From: JBMNOZ01 sp050943335
GTDB lineage: Bacteria > Bacillota > Desulfitobacteriia > Desulfitobacteriales > Syntrophobotulaceae
Reading direction: 5' to 3'
NCBI GenBank assembly: GCA_050943335.1
Contig: JBMNOZ010000007.1
Span: forward strand, 1-64,000
Length of the DNA: 64,000 nucleotides
Shown: one piece after another, positions 42,722 to 51,503 of the stretch
Numbering within the stretch: position 1 is the stretch's first letter
How the letters are laid out: each line of letters begins with the position of its first letter
The notes under the pieces: generated by a model
The model's input: only the letters and a program-made list of their open reading frames with translations
Databases searched by the model: none
Told to the model about the DNA's origin: nothing
Made by a program: the position numbers and the translations under genes

Positions 42722-43720
42722 TTGAAAAATATTGTTTTCTTGGTTTTCAGCCTGGCGATTATTCTTTTAGGAGCGGAGTTTTTCACTAACGGCATCGAAT
42801 GGTTGGGTAAAAAACTGAAACTAGGAGAAGGAGCGGTGGGTAGTATCCTGGCTGCCGTGGGAACCGCCTTGCCGGAAACAATGATTCCGGTAATTGCGAT
42901 TTTGTTTCATAGAGGAACAGGCGGGGTCGAAGTAGGGATCGGGGCGATTTTGGGAGCCCCTTTTATGCTCGGTACCCTGGCTTTTTTTATGGTCGGAAGC
43001 GCGGCGTTCATTTTTCGTCGTTCCAATAAGGCCCTATTTATTGATAGCGGCATAATAATAAGAGATTTGCAATTCTTTATCCTGGTCTATACTTTAGCCA
43101 TTTTAGCGACCTTTTTTCCCACCTCTTCCTTCAAAATGGGGGTGGCAGTTATCTTGGTCGGGGCTTATCTTATTTACGTTTATCGAACAATTCGGTCCAG
43201 CCGGAGTAATCCTTTGGGGGGCGGTTCCCTGCCTCCGTTTTATTTTGCTAAAGGGAATCAAAACCCCCCTTTTTTAAGGATTTGTTTTCAGGTTCTAAGC
43301 GCTCTCTTTATTATGGTGGTTGGGGTACAAATCTTTGTGGATGCGGTCCAAGAGGTCGCCCTGGCAGCAGGGATTCCGGTTTTGATTTTATCCTTAATTA
43401 TCACTCCGATTGCTACGGAATTGCCAGAGAAATTTAACAGTGTTTTATGGATCCGCCGGGGGAAAGATACTTTGGCCATGGGCAATATTACCGGCGCCAT
43501 GGTGTTTCAAAGTTCCTTAATACCGGCCTTAGGGATTGCTCTTACTCCTTGGGTTTTGGAACCGCTTGCTCTAGCCAGCGGCCTGTTAGTTTTAATCTCC
43601 GCTTTAGGACAATATTTTGTGCTCTCGAAAAAGAAGAGCCTTTTCCCGGCCGGTTTGCTAATGGGGGGCGTTTTCTACGCCCTGTTCATAGCTCTGGTGT
43701 TAAGGGGAGGGAGTTTCTAA
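42722..43720 (+). CDS. Calcium/sodium:cation antiporter family protein (YrbG-like)
   Basis: A 332-residue membrane protein of the CaCA superfamily with about ten membrane segments. The two inverted alpha repeats are visible: GSILAAVGTALPETMIPVIAILF (about residues 40-62) and IITPIATELPEKFNSVLWIRRGKDTLAMGNITGAMVFQSS (about 223-262), with the conserved acidic (E/D) residues of the ion site. Likely exports Ca2+ or another cation in exchange for Na+ or H+. It starts with TTG at 42722 after an AGGAGAAGG site, 28 bases from engB. Confidence 0.87.
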   Translation: MKNIVFLVFSLAIILLGAEFFTNGIEWLGKKLKLGEGAVGSILAAVGTALPETMIPVIAILFHRGTGGVEVGIGAILGAPFMLGTLAFFMVGSAAFIFRRSNKALFIDSGIIIRDLQFFILVYTLAILATFFPTSSFKMGVAVILVGAYLIYVYRTIRSSRSNPLGGGSLPPFYFAKGNQNPPFLRICFQVLSALFIMVVGVQIFVDAVQEVALAAGIPVLILSLIITPIATELPEKFNSVLWIRRGKDTLAMGNITGAMVFQSSLIPALGIALTPWVLEPLALASGLLVLISALGQYFVLSKKKSLFPAGLLMGGVFYALFIALVLRGGSF

Positions 43721-43813
43721 AAAGACTAAAAAAAGATAGTAGATCAGGCATAAATATGACAACCATTTCCATATATTAATAAGGATTATGGGAAAGTTAT
43801 GGGGTGATTGGAA

Positions 43814-44413
43814 ATGGGTACCAATGTCCTGAAAGGGATCACCACTGGCTTATTGGTTACGGTTTTGACTCTGATCGCTGTTTTGGGGACCACCCTAGTC
43901 GGGATTGATAAAAATATTATTTCTTACCTTATAGATTTTGGTTTACTTTTGAGCTGTTTGGCAGCAGGTTACAGGGCGAGCCGGGGTTCCGGAAGTATTC
44001 TGCTCGGGGGTTTGGCGGCTGGAGGTTATGCGATTATAGGGATTTTATTATTAGCCCTGTATTTTTCCATCGATACCTTGGGAGCAGTCAAAATAATATC
44101 CGAAGGAATTGGTTTAGGGCTTCTGGCCGGGGTACTGGGAGCCGGGGTCATAAGTCCCGGGCGTGATTCCTATGAACGCCTGAGCGTTAGATATCCCGGT
44201 TACCCGCGGACAAATAGGGATAATCCGGAGCGCAGTGTTTTTGCTTCCCGCTCTGATTTTCCGGATCGGGATCCGATAGCGGCCAGATTTCATCCCGAGG
44301 AGGAGCGGCGGAGGATCTTGGAATTATGCAATAAAACTCCGGAAGAAAAAGAGGAAGATGAGGCTTTTGAGTGGTGGAGGGTAGAATCGGAAAGGCAGTT
44401 AAGGGGGAAATAA
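43814..44413 (+). CDS. TIGR04086-like membrane protein
   Basis: A 199-residue protein (ATG at 43814, site GGGGTGATT). The first 120 residues have four membrane helices (GLLVTVLTLIAVLGTTLV, ISYLIDFGLLLSCLAAGYRAS, LLGGLAAGGYAIIGILLLALYF, IGLGLLAGVLGAGV), the layout of the TIGR04086/YrzE family, including GxxAGxxAS at helix 2. The last 75 residues are hydrophilic, charged and probably cytoplasmic (RRRILELCNKTPEEKEEDEAFEWW). Function unknown. Confidence 0.72.
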   Translation: MGTNVLKGITTGLLVTVLTLIAVLGTTLVGIDKNIISYLIDFGLLLSCLAAGYRASRGSGSILLGGLAAGGYAIIGILLLALYFSIDTLGAVKIISEGIGLGLLAGVLGAGVISPGRDSYERLSVRYPGYPRTNRDNPERSVFASRSDFPDRDPIAARFHPEEERRRILELCNKTPEEKEEDEAFEWWRVESERQLRGK

Positions 44414-44453
44414 AAAAGGTTTTACAAAGAATTTGAATAAACCTTTTTTTTTT
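44412..44453 (+). terminator. Rho-independent terminator
   Basis: AAAAAAGGTTT (44412-44422) pairs with AAACCTTTTTT (44439-44449), followed by more Ts. It closes the 42.7-44.4 kb genes. Confidence 0.7.
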
Positions 44454-44511
44454 GCTCAAACTACAGTTTTGAAGAGGAGAAAAACAGGTTTGAACGGAAC
44501 GGAGAAGGTAG

Positions 44512-45951
44512 ATGGGGCATAAAGAAAAGAAGGTTTTATTTTTTATTTTTACATTCTTGGTTGTTATCCGGCTTTATCAGATAGGGGTTCCGCCCTTGGA
44601 GATTGAGGAAAGTTGGCGTCAGGCAGATACGGAGTCTATGGCCTGGAATTTTGCTAATTATGATTTTAACCCCTTCCGTCCCAATCTGAATTATGACGGA
44701 CCGTTCCCCAATATACCGGCTCTGGAAATTCAAGTTACGACTTATTTAATTGCAATTCTCTACAAAATTTTTGGTCATCACTATTTTTTAGCCCGCTTAG
44801 TGCCCCTTAGCTTTTTTCTGGTTTCCGCCTGGTTTCTATATTTATTGGCTCGCCGCCATCTAAGTAAGAGGGCGGCGATTATCAGTTTGTTAATTTACGG
44901 GATTTTACCGGTCAATGTTTATTATTCCCGCGCTATTATGCCAGAGTCCGCAGCTCTTATGTTCTGGTTGGGGGGAATTTACTATTTTGATCGGGGAATA
45001 GAAAAAAGGGGAAAGGGGCTTTTAGGTTTAAGCGCTCTTTTTTTTAGCCTAGCACTTATGACTAAACCCCCGGTTGTAGTAGCTCTAATTCCGATGCTCT
45101 ATCTTTGCCTTCTCTACCGGGGGCGAAAAGGGCTGAAGCTCCCGGAACTTTGGATTTATGGACTCCTAATCTTTGCTCTACCGGCAATTTATTATTATTT
45201 CAGCATCCAAATAGCGGAATATAAATTCGCTGTCGGCATCACGAAGGATATTCTGTGGAAAGAGGCCCTGCATGCTTTTTACAGTCCGGAAGCTGGGGCG
45301 TTTTTAAGGACCAATATCCCTAAAACCATTGGGTTTTTAAGTTTAATTCTAACCTTGGGGGGGTTGTTTTTTGTTCGGAAGAAAAATCTTTTTTTACCGG
45401 TCTTTCTGGCAGCTATGGTCTTGGAAGTAATCCTTATTGTTTTGGCCATTAGGGCAACCTATTACCTTATTTTTTTCTCCGTCCCTTGTGCGCTTTTAAG
45501 CGGCCTTTTTTTAGACCGGCTCGTGGAGGTAAAGGGGAAAGCTGTTCTAACGGTGTTAATTATGGGAATGATGCTGGAAAGCTACATTCAGGTTCAAGGG
45601 ATGTTTCGTATTAATGAGGTTATGGCTGTCCAAACCCAGGTTGTGCGGGAAGTAACTGCAGAGGATGATCTGTTGGTGGTGGGTTCTTTTGATCCCTGTG
45701 TTTTAAGCCTTACAGATCGCAGAGGGTGGAGGTATAACCTGAATATTTATGCTTCCCTACCGGAGGACCCTTACCAGGAGTTGGATTATTACATTGAAAG
45801 AGGAGCTAAATACTTTATCCCGATTCAGGGAAAAGTATATGGGGATGAAGATGGCCGCTTAATAAATTACTTGGAAAGGAAATTCCCAAAAATAGAGGTT
45901 AAACCCGGGTATCCAGTATATGTTTTGCGGAATTCATCTCAGAACAAATAG
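44512..45951 (+). CDS. GT39-family (ArnT-like) membrane glycosyltransferase
   Basis: A 479-residue polytopic membrane protein with about 11 membrane helices. The early loop carries LEIEESWRQADTESMAWNF and the periplasmic-face acidic pair typical of GT-C/PMT_2 enzymes (E-ESWRQAD). The soluble C-terminal part (about residues 390-479) reads DDLLVVGSFDPCVLSLTDRRGW and ERGAKYFIPIQGKVYGDEDG. GT39 enzymes transfer a sugar from a polyprenyl phosphate to an acceptor on the outside face. The two downstream genes provide a GT2 synthase and a flippase-like protein, together a likely three-gene module. Confidence 0.83.
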   Translation: MGHKEKKVLFFIFTFLVVIRLYQIGVPPLEIEESWRQADTESMAWNFANYDFNPFRPNLNYDGPFPNIPALEIQVTTYLIAILYKIFGHHYFLARLVPLSFFLVSAWFLYLLARRHLSKRAAIISLLIYGILPVNVYYSRAIMPESAALMFWLGGIYYFDRGIEKRGKGLLGLSALFFSLALMTKPPVVVALIPMLYLCLLYRGRKGLKLPELWIYGLLIFALPAIYYYFSIQIAEYKFAVGITKDILWKEALHAFYSPEAGAFLRTNIPKTIGFLSLILTLGGLFFVRKKNLFLPVFLAAMVLEVILIVLAIRATYYLIFFSVPCALLSGLFLDRLVEVKGKAVLTVLIMGMMLESYIQVQGMFRINEVMAVQTQVVREVTAEDDLLVVGSFDPCVLSLTDRRGWRYNLNIYASLPEDPYQELDYYIERGAKYFIPIQGKVYGDEDGRLINYLERKFPKIEVKPGYPVYVLRNSSQNK

Positions 45952-45967
45952 GGGAGAGGTTTTCCGG

Positions 45968-46699
45968 ATGAAAGTCTTGATCGCTTTGCCCGCTTATAAT
46001 GAAGAAACCGGAATTTCGAAGGTGTTAAACAGTGTCCTAAATTATCGCCACCTAAGCTCCTATCCTATTGAAGTCCTCGTTGTTAATGACGGCAGTACGG
46101 ATCGGACTGGCGAAATTGTCCAGAACTACGTTGAACAGCATGCCTTTATAAACTTGATCAACCATGAGCGGAATAAGGGTCTCGGGGAGGCGGTTAAAAC
46201 CATATTAAAATATACGCTCAAGCGTCTGGAAAACACTGATGTTCTGGTAACCATGGATGCCGATAATACTCACAACCCCTTTTTGATTGAAAGTATGGTG
46301 CAAAGTCTGGTTACTAAAGATCTCGATATGGTAGTGGCTTCCAGATTCGCTCAAGGAGGGCGGGAGCTAGGGCTTAAGGCCCTGCGTAAATTGTACAGTC
46401 GGGGAGCGATGTATTTTTTTAAAATGTTTTTTCCCATTAAAAATCTTAACGATTATTCTTCTGGATTTAGGGCTTATCGAGTGAGCGCCATAAAAAAAGC
46501 TACAGAAATATGGAGAGAGTTAATAACCACTGACGGGTTTGACTGCATGGCAGAGATTGCCGCAAAATTAAGTAAAATGGGAATTCGGGCCGGAGAGGTG
46601 CCTTTAATTCTCCATTATGAATTAAAAGAAGGAGCCAGCAAAATGAAAGTCGCAAAGACAGTCAAAGGTTATTTTTCTTTACTGACTAAAGTGAGGTAG
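45968..46699 (+). CDS. GT2-family polyprenyl-phosphate sugar synthase
   Basis: A 243-residue glycosyltransferase A-fold protein. The ATG at 45968 follows GGGGAGAGG and opens MKVLIALPAYNEETGISKVL. Motifs: VVNDGSTDRTGEIV, NHERNKGLGEAVKTILKY, VTMDADNTHNPFLIESMV and SGFRAYRVSAIKKA. There is no C-terminal membrane segment, so it resembles a DPMS1-type soluble synthase making polyprenyl-phosphate sugar at the inner face. Start lies 16 bases after the GT39 gene. Confidence 0.87.
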   Translation: MKVLIALPAYNEETGISKVLNSVLNYRHLSSYPIEVLVVNDGSTDRTGEIVQNYVEQHAFINLINHERNKGLGEAVKTILKYTLKRLENTDVLVTMDADNTHNPFLIESMVQSLVTKDLDMVVASRFAQGGRELGLKALRKLYSRGAMYFFKMFFPIKNLNDYSSGFRAYRVSAIKKATEIWRELITTDGFDCMAEIAAKLSKMGIRAGEVPLILHYELKEGASKMKVAKTVKGYFSLLTKVR

Positions 46700-46702
46700 T
46701 AA

Positions 46703-47050
46703 ATGATTTATTTGCTAGCGCTTATTTCCATTTTTTTGGGTGCCGGAGGGCAATTTGTTTTAAAACTGGTTGCCGGCGGTTTAAAAACAGGGGGCGGCTT
46801 AGGACAATTTGTACTCTCTTTGTTGAATATTAAGATGATAGCGGCAATTTCCTGTTTTGTGACCAGTATGCTGCTCTGGATCCTGGTTCTAAAAAAGATG
46901 GAGTTGAGCATTGCCTATCCAATGGTAAGCCTAGGCTATGTTTTTGTAATGCTTTTATCATTTTACTTTTTAAATGAAGGTCTTTACTTTACTAAGCTTA
47001 TCGGCACGGGGCTTATTGTGGCCGGGGTAATAGTTTTAAACCTCAAATAA
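46703..47050 (+). CDS. Small EamA/SMR-family protein (ArnE-like flippase subunit)
   Basis: A 115-residue protein with four membrane helices (residues about 1-25, 38-60, 65-88, 95-114) of the SMR/EamA type, with the pattern LELSIAYPMVSLGYVFVMLLSFYFLNEGL and a Gly-rich first helix. Next to a GT2 synthase and a GT39 transferase it most likely helps flip the polyprenyl-linked sugar, like ArnE/ArnF. It starts four bases after the GT2 stop. Confidence 0.82.
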   Translation: MIYLLALISIFLGAGGQFVLKLVAGGLKTGGGLGQFVLSLLNIKMIAAISCFVTSMLLWILVLKKMELSIAYPMVSLGYVFVMLLSFYFLNEGLYFTKLIGTGLIVAGVIVLNLK

Positions 47051-47070
47051 AAAAGACCCGAAGGTCTTTT
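47051..47070. terminator. Bidirectional terminator between convergent genes
   Basis: AAAAGACC (47051-47058) pairs with GGTCTTTT (47063-47070) with a CGAA tetraloop. It serves the glycosylation unit on the plus strand and the rubredoxin-like gene on the minus strand. Confidence 0.85.
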
Positions 47071-47083
47071 AAGTTTGCGGTGC

Positions 47084-47188
47084 TCAATGTTCGAAAAACA
47101 CTTTTTTCATTTTACATAAGGGGCATATTTCGGGGGGTTCGGGTCCTTCGTGGCGATAACCACAGACTTTACAAATCCAGACTTTCAT
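47084..47188 (-). CDS. 34-residue rubredoxin-like protein
   Basis: A very short protein, MKVWICKVCGYRHEGPEPP followed by EICPLCKMKKVFFEH. The two CxxC knuckles (CKVC and CPLC) and the GYRHEG-PEPPEICP spacing match the rubredoxin-like domain at the end of rubrerythrins, which binds one iron. It is a complete gene: the ATG at 47188 has an AAGGAGGG site, a consensus promoter lies upstream (47244-47272) and a terminator directly after. It may carry electrons or serve as a metal site in oxygen-stress defence. A longer frame starting at 47272 reads through the promoter region and is not preferred. Confidence 0.85.
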   Translation of the reverse strand: MKVWICKVCGYRHEGPEPPEICPLCKMKKVFFEH

Positions 47189-47243
47189 AGTTTTACCCTC
47201 CTTAAGCGCGCAGAACCACAGCTTTTTCCAATATTTTAAAATC

Positions 47244-47272
47244 ATTATAATTTGAGAAATGAAAATAAGCAA
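47244..47272 (-). promoter_or_regulatory. Promoter of the rubredoxin-like gene
   Basis: On the minus strand TTGCTT (47272-47267) and TATAAT (47249-47244) are separated by 17 bases, about 55 bases before the start codon at 47188. The 47273-47396 stretch beyond holds nothing else I recognise. Confidence 0.75.
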
Positions 47273-47396
47273 TAGTTTTCTTTATTTTTAATGAACTAAG
47301 GAGACGGGAACTTAATCGCCTTCCATCTCATTAAAAAGATGTTTGCAGCAGAGAGCGTTTCGTTAGCGCATTTTAGCTAGTCTTTCTGTCCTTTTT

Positions 47397-47425
47397 TTGA
47401 CTTTTTTTCCGTCCGAAAGTATAAT
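47397..47425 (+). promoter_or_regulatory. Promoter of valS
   Basis: TTGACT (47397-47402) and TATAAT (47420-47425) are 17 bases apart. The predicted leader is only about 50 bases, too short for the T-box riboswitch that often controls valS in Firmicutes, and no T-box sequence was found. Confidence 0.85.
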
Positions 47426-47480
47426 AAATAGTCAGCTTTTTGGAATGTTTCCTTATGGACGGAAAGGAGCTCAATTTAAA

Positions 47481-50135
47481 ATGGCTGAAGATAAGCAAAA
47501 CATTGCCAAGGTCTATGATCCTGGTTTGGTGGAAGAAAAGTGGTATAAATTTTGGGAGGAAAATGGTTTTTTCACAACTCAAGTGGAACCTGACAAGGAA
47601 CCGTTTTGTATTGTTATGCCCCCACCGAACGTAACCGGGTCTTTGCATCTTGGACACGCCATGGATAACACCCTGCAGGACATTGTGATCCGCTTTAGAA
47701 GGATGCAGGGTTACAATACTTTATGGCTGCCAGGAACGGATCACGCCGGAATTGCAACCCAGGCTAGGGTGGAGGAACAATTGGCTTCGGAAAATACCAA
47801 TAAACACAAATTAGGTCGGGAAAAGTTCCTGGAGCGGGTTTGGGCTTGGAAAGAAGAATACGGCGGGACAATTACCAAACAGCTCCGCAAGCTTGGGGCT
47901 TCCTGTGACTGGCCGCGGGAGAGATTTACCATGGATGAAGGGTGCTCTCGAGCTGTGCGGGAGGTTTTTGTTAAGCTCTACGAGAAGGGTTTAATTTATC
48001 GAGGAAATTATATTGTCAATTGGTGTTCTAAGTGCCAAACGACTATTTCCGATATTGAAGTCGAACATAAGGAACGGGAAGGTAATCTTTGGTATGTGCA
48101 TTATCCCACCCCCGAGGGTGAAGAAGGGGTTGTGGTGGCTACTACCCGTCCGGAAACTATGCTGGGTGATGTGGCCGTTGCCGTTCACCCCGAAGATGAA
48201 CGCTATCAGCATTTAATGGGGCAAACAGTACTACTCCCCTTGATGGAGCGGAGAATACCGGTTATTGCCGATGAGTACGTCGATCGGGAGTTTGGAACCG
48301 GGGCGGTTAAGATTACGCCGGCACATGATCCCAATGACTTTGAAATGGCTCTTAGACATGATTTGGACCAGATCAACGTCTTAGATAAAAATGCAGTTAT
48401 TAATGAAAACGGGGGTCGGTATTACGGTCTAGATCGTTATGAAGCCCGAAAGCAAATTATTAAGGATCTTGAAGAATTAGGTCTTTTAGTAAAAGTTGAG
48501 CCTCACACCCATGCGGTAGGCGAGTGTTACCGCTGTGCGACTGTTGTGGAACCGAGGGTCAGCAAGCAGTGGTTTGTCAAAATGAAACCTTTAGCTGAAC
48601 CTGCTATCCAAACTGTCTTGCAAGGAGAAGTGGCCTTTATTCCTGAGCGTTTTGCCAAAATCTATATCGGCTGGTTGGAAAATATCCGGGATTGGTGCAT
48701 TTCCCGTCAACTCTGGTGGGGTCATCGTATTCCAGTTTGGTATTGTCAGGATTGTGGGGAAGAGATTTGCGCTCTCACCGCTCCTGAGGAGTGCAGTAAT
48801 TGTAAAAGTTCCAACCTGGAACAGGATCCAGATGTTTTGGATACTTGGTTTTCATCGGCTTTATGGCCTTTTTCAACCCTTGGTTGGCCGGAAAAGACTG
48901 CCGAACTGGAACATTTTTATCCGACTAATGTCTTGATCACCGGGCGGGATATAATTTTCTTCTGGGTAGCCAGAATGATTTTTATGGGCTTGGAGTTTCA
49001 GAAAGAACCTCCTTTCCGCAAGGTGATGATTCACGGCTTGATTCTTGATTCCCAAGGGCGAAAGATGAGCAAATCTTTGGGAAATGGCGTTGATCCTTTG
49101 GAGGTAATTGAACAATTCGGCGCTGATACCTTAAGATTTATGCTTATTACCGGAAACACACCGGGGAACGATTTAAGATTCCACATGGAAAAATTAGAAA
49201 CCACCCGTAACTTTTTAAATAAAATCTGGAATGCTTCCCGCTTTGTTCTAATGAACCTCGAAGGTTATGAAGAAAAACCGCGGGGAGAGCTTACTCTTGC
49301 TGACGAGTGGATTTTATCCCGCTATGAGGTTACAAGCGCTGAGGTAACCGCGGCTTTGGAACGCTACGACCTCGGGGAAGCTGGCCGTTTGCTTTATGAA
49401 TTTATCTGGAATGAATTCTGCGACTGGTATATTGAGTTAAGCAAGAAAAGGCTTTATCTTAAGGAGAAGCCGGAAGAAAGGAATACGGTTCAAAGTGTCC
49501 TGCTCGAAGTTTTAGAAGGGACTATGAGGCTTCTGCATCCTTTCCTTCCGTTTATAACCGAGGAAATCTGGCAGCACCTTAAATTTAAGGGAAAAACTAT
49601 TATGCTCTGTCCCTGGCCGGAAGTTAAGGGTTACTATAACGAACGTGTGGAAAAAGAAATGGGTATCTTGATGGATGTTATCCGTGCGGTTCGTAATATT
49701 AGAGCGGAAATGAATGTGGCTCCTGGCCGTCGGGCGGATATTATTTTAGTGGCTCCGGAGTTGGAGACTGTGGAAATCCTAAAAAAAGGAAGCGAGGATA
49801 TCCGTGAACTGGCACTCGGAGAAAACCTCATAATCGTCCAGAGTTTGGCGGATAAGCCCTCCCAAGCGGCTAGTGCGGTCTTAAACGGGGTTACTGTTTA
49901 TATGCCCTTTAAGGGACTTTTGGATTTAGATAAGGAAATGGCTAAGGTCCGAAAAGAAATCGAGAACTCTTTAAAAGAAGAGCAGAGATTAGAAACTAAG
50001 CTTAACAATCCGGGCTTTGTAAATAAAGCTCCGGAAGCGGTGGTAGCTAAAGAAAGAGAAAAATTGGAGGCTGTAAGATCCCGTCTCCAGTCTTTAAAAC
50101 TTAGATTGTCTGATTTGAGCGATTATTCAGACTAA
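47481..50135 (+). CDS. valS: Valyl-tRNA synthetase
   Basis: An 884-residue class I aminoacyl-tRNA synthetase charging tRNA-Val. The ATG at 47481 follows AAAGGAG and begins MAEDKQNIAKVYDPGLVEEKWYK. Features: HIGH-type motif NVTGSLHLGHAMD, editing (CP1) domain with TTRPETMLGDVAVAVHPEDERY, a Cys cluster CQDCGEEIC/CSNCKSS, the KMSKS motif GRKMSKSLGNG, the anticodon-binding domain, and a C-terminal coiled coil (about residues 820-884). Length is normal. Followed after 16 bases by folC, the common Firmicute order. Confidence 0.97.
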   Translation: MAEDKQNIAKVYDPGLVEEKWYKFWEENGFFTTQVEPDKEPFCIVMPPPNVTGSLHLGHAMDNTLQDIVIRFRRMQGYNTLWLPGTDHAGIATQARVEEQLASENTNKHKLGREKFLERVWAWKEEYGGTITKQLRKLGASCDWPRERFTMDEGCSRAVREVFVKLYEKGLIYRGNYIVNWCSKCQTTISDIEVEHKEREGNLWYVHYPTPEGEEGVVVATTRPETMLGDVAVAVHPEDERYQHLMGQTVLLPLMERRIPVIADEYVDREFGTGAVKITPAHDPNDFEMALRHDLDQINVLDKNAVINENGGRYYGLDRYEARKQIIKDLEELGLLVKVEPHTHAVGECYRCATVVEPRVSKQWFVKMKPLAEPAIQTVLQGEVAFIPERFAKIYIGWLENIRDWCISRQLWWGHRIPVWYCQDCGEEICALTAPEECSNCKSSNLEQDPDVLDTWFSSALWPFSTLGWPEKTAELEHFYPTNVLITGRDIIFFWVARMIFMGLEFQKEPPFRKVMIHGLILDSQGRKMSKSLGNGVDPLEVIEQFGADTLRFMLITGNTPGNDLRFHMEKLETTRNFLNKIWNASRFVLMNLEGYEEKPRGELTLADEWILSRYEVTSAEVTAALERYDLGEAGRLLYEFIWNEFCDWYIELSKKRLYLKEKPEERNTVQSVLLEVLEGTMRLLHPFLPFITEEIWQHLKFKGKTIMLCPWPEVKGYYNERVEKEMGILMDVIRAVRNIRAEMNVAPGRRADIILVAPELETVEILKKGSEDIRELALGENLIIVQSLADKPSQAASAVLNGVTVYMPFKGLLDLDKEMAKVRKEIENSLKEEQRLETKLNNPGFVNKAPEAVVAKEREKLEAVRSRLQSLKLRLSDLSDYSD

Positions 50136-50151
50136 AGAAGGTAGGAAGAGC

Positions 50152-51492
50152 TTGGACAAAAGACAAGAATATTTGCAAGCTTTGGCGTATATAAACAAAT
50201 TGACAAAATTCGGAATTCATCTCGGCTTGGAACGGATCACGGAACTATTAAAGCGTTTGGGAGAACCCCAGAAAAAAATTAAAGTGATCCATATTGGCGG
50301 GACCAATGGCAAGGGTTCTACCGCCGTCATCCTCCAAGCCCTTCTTATGGCCCACGGGTATCAGGTGGGTCTTTTTTCCTCCCCTCATCTCCACGATTAC
50401 CGGGAGCGAATTCGAATTAATGAACGTTATATCGGGGAAGAAGAGTTGGTCGCTTGTCTGGAGCGAATAAAAAATGCTATTAAGGGGATGCTGGAAGAAG
50501 GGTTCGAACAGCCCACGGAATTTGAAGTCAGCACAGCGCTGGCTTTGGTTTATTTCGCTCACCAAAAACCTGATTTCGTGATTATGGAGGTCGGGTTAGG
50601 GGGAGAAATTGATTCTACCAATGTTGTAAATCCTTTAGTGGTAGTGCTGACCCCAATAGGAATAGACCATAAGGATTATTTGGGGGCGAGTGTAGCGGAG
50701 ATTGCAGGGGTTAAAGCCGGGATTATCAAAGGGGGAGCTCCCGTTGTCACGGCGGTACAAAAACCTGAAGCAAGACGTATCATTGAGAAAAAAGCGGCGG
50801 CTCGAGCCAGCAGATTAATTCGGGCCGCGGAGGATTTTAACTGGAGGACTCAAAAAAAGCCTGATAGTTTTTCTTATCAGGGGCTTAGGCTTAGCTTTAA
50901 CTCTTTGGAACTTTCATTACTGGGTGAACATCAATTTGCTAATGCTGCCAGTGCTTTGGCGGTCTGTGAAGTACTTATTGATTTAGGGAGCTTGGGAGAG
51001 CTTAAGGAAGTGGCAGTGAGGAGCGCTTTAAAGAGAGTCACCTGGCCGGCCCGCTTGGAACTGATCTTAAATAAACCGAAGGTTCTTTTGGATGGGGCTC
51101 ATAATGTCGAGGGAATGAAAAGTTTAATCCGGGCTTTGGATTATTATTCCGGAAGTATTTTGCAAAGGAAGAGGTTGATCCTCTGTTTAGGTATGCTAGC
51201 TGATAAGGAAGTAGAAGAATCTGCGGCTTTAATCTTGCCCCTAGCAGATGAATTGCTTGTCACCAGACCGGACACGGACCGGGCTGGAAATTGGCAGGAC
51301 TTGGCTTGCATTGCGGAGAACTATCTTCCGAAAAGCAAAATTAGGGTTCTTCCCCAGCCTCTAAAAGCCTTAGAAGAGGGATTAAAAAAAACCGGCCCAC
51401 AGGATTTACTTTGCATTACCGGTTCCTTATATCTCCTCGCTCCGATCCGGGAGCACTTATTGGAGTTAAAGGTCAAAAATAAGTTAATTTGA
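50152..51492 (+). CDS. folC: Folylpolyglutamate synthase / dihydrofolate synthase
   Basis: A 446-residue Mur-ligase-family enzyme that adds glutamate to folates (and may join dihydropteroate with glutamate). Motifs: P-loop GGTNGKGSTAVILQALL, SSPHLHDYRERIRIN, EVGLGGEIDSTNVV, GIDHKDYLG, and C-terminal VLLDGAHNVEGMKSLIRALD. The start is TTG at 50152 behind an AGGAAG site. In an operon with valS. Confidence 0.93.
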   Translation: MDKRQEYLQALAYINKLTKFGIHLGLERITELLKRLGEPQKKIKVIHIGGTNGKGSTAVILQALLMAHGYQVGLFSSPHLHDYRERIRINERYIGEEELVACLERIKNAIKGMLEEGFEQPTEFEVSTALALVYFAHQKPDFVIMEVGLGGEIDSTNVVNPLVVVLTPIGIDHKDYLGASVAEIAGVKAGIIKGGAPVVTAVQKPEARRIIEKKAAARASRLIRAAEDFNWRTQKKPDSFSYQGLRLSFNSLELSLLGEHQFANAASALAVCEVLIDLGSLGELKEVAVRSALKRVTWPARLELILNKPKVLLDGAHNVEGMKSLIRALDYYSGSILQRKRLILCLGMLADKEVEESAALILPLADELLVTRPDTDRAGNWQDLACIAENYLPKSKIRVLPQPLKALEEGLKKTGPQDLLCITGSLYLLAPIREHLLELKVKNKLI

Positions 51493-51503
51493 AAAGGGAA
51501 TTT

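Noticed and set aside
47190..47480. T-box riboswitch upstream of valS
   Set aside because: No conserved T-box AGGGTGG-type sequence or terminator hairpin was found, and the promoter lies too close to the start codon.
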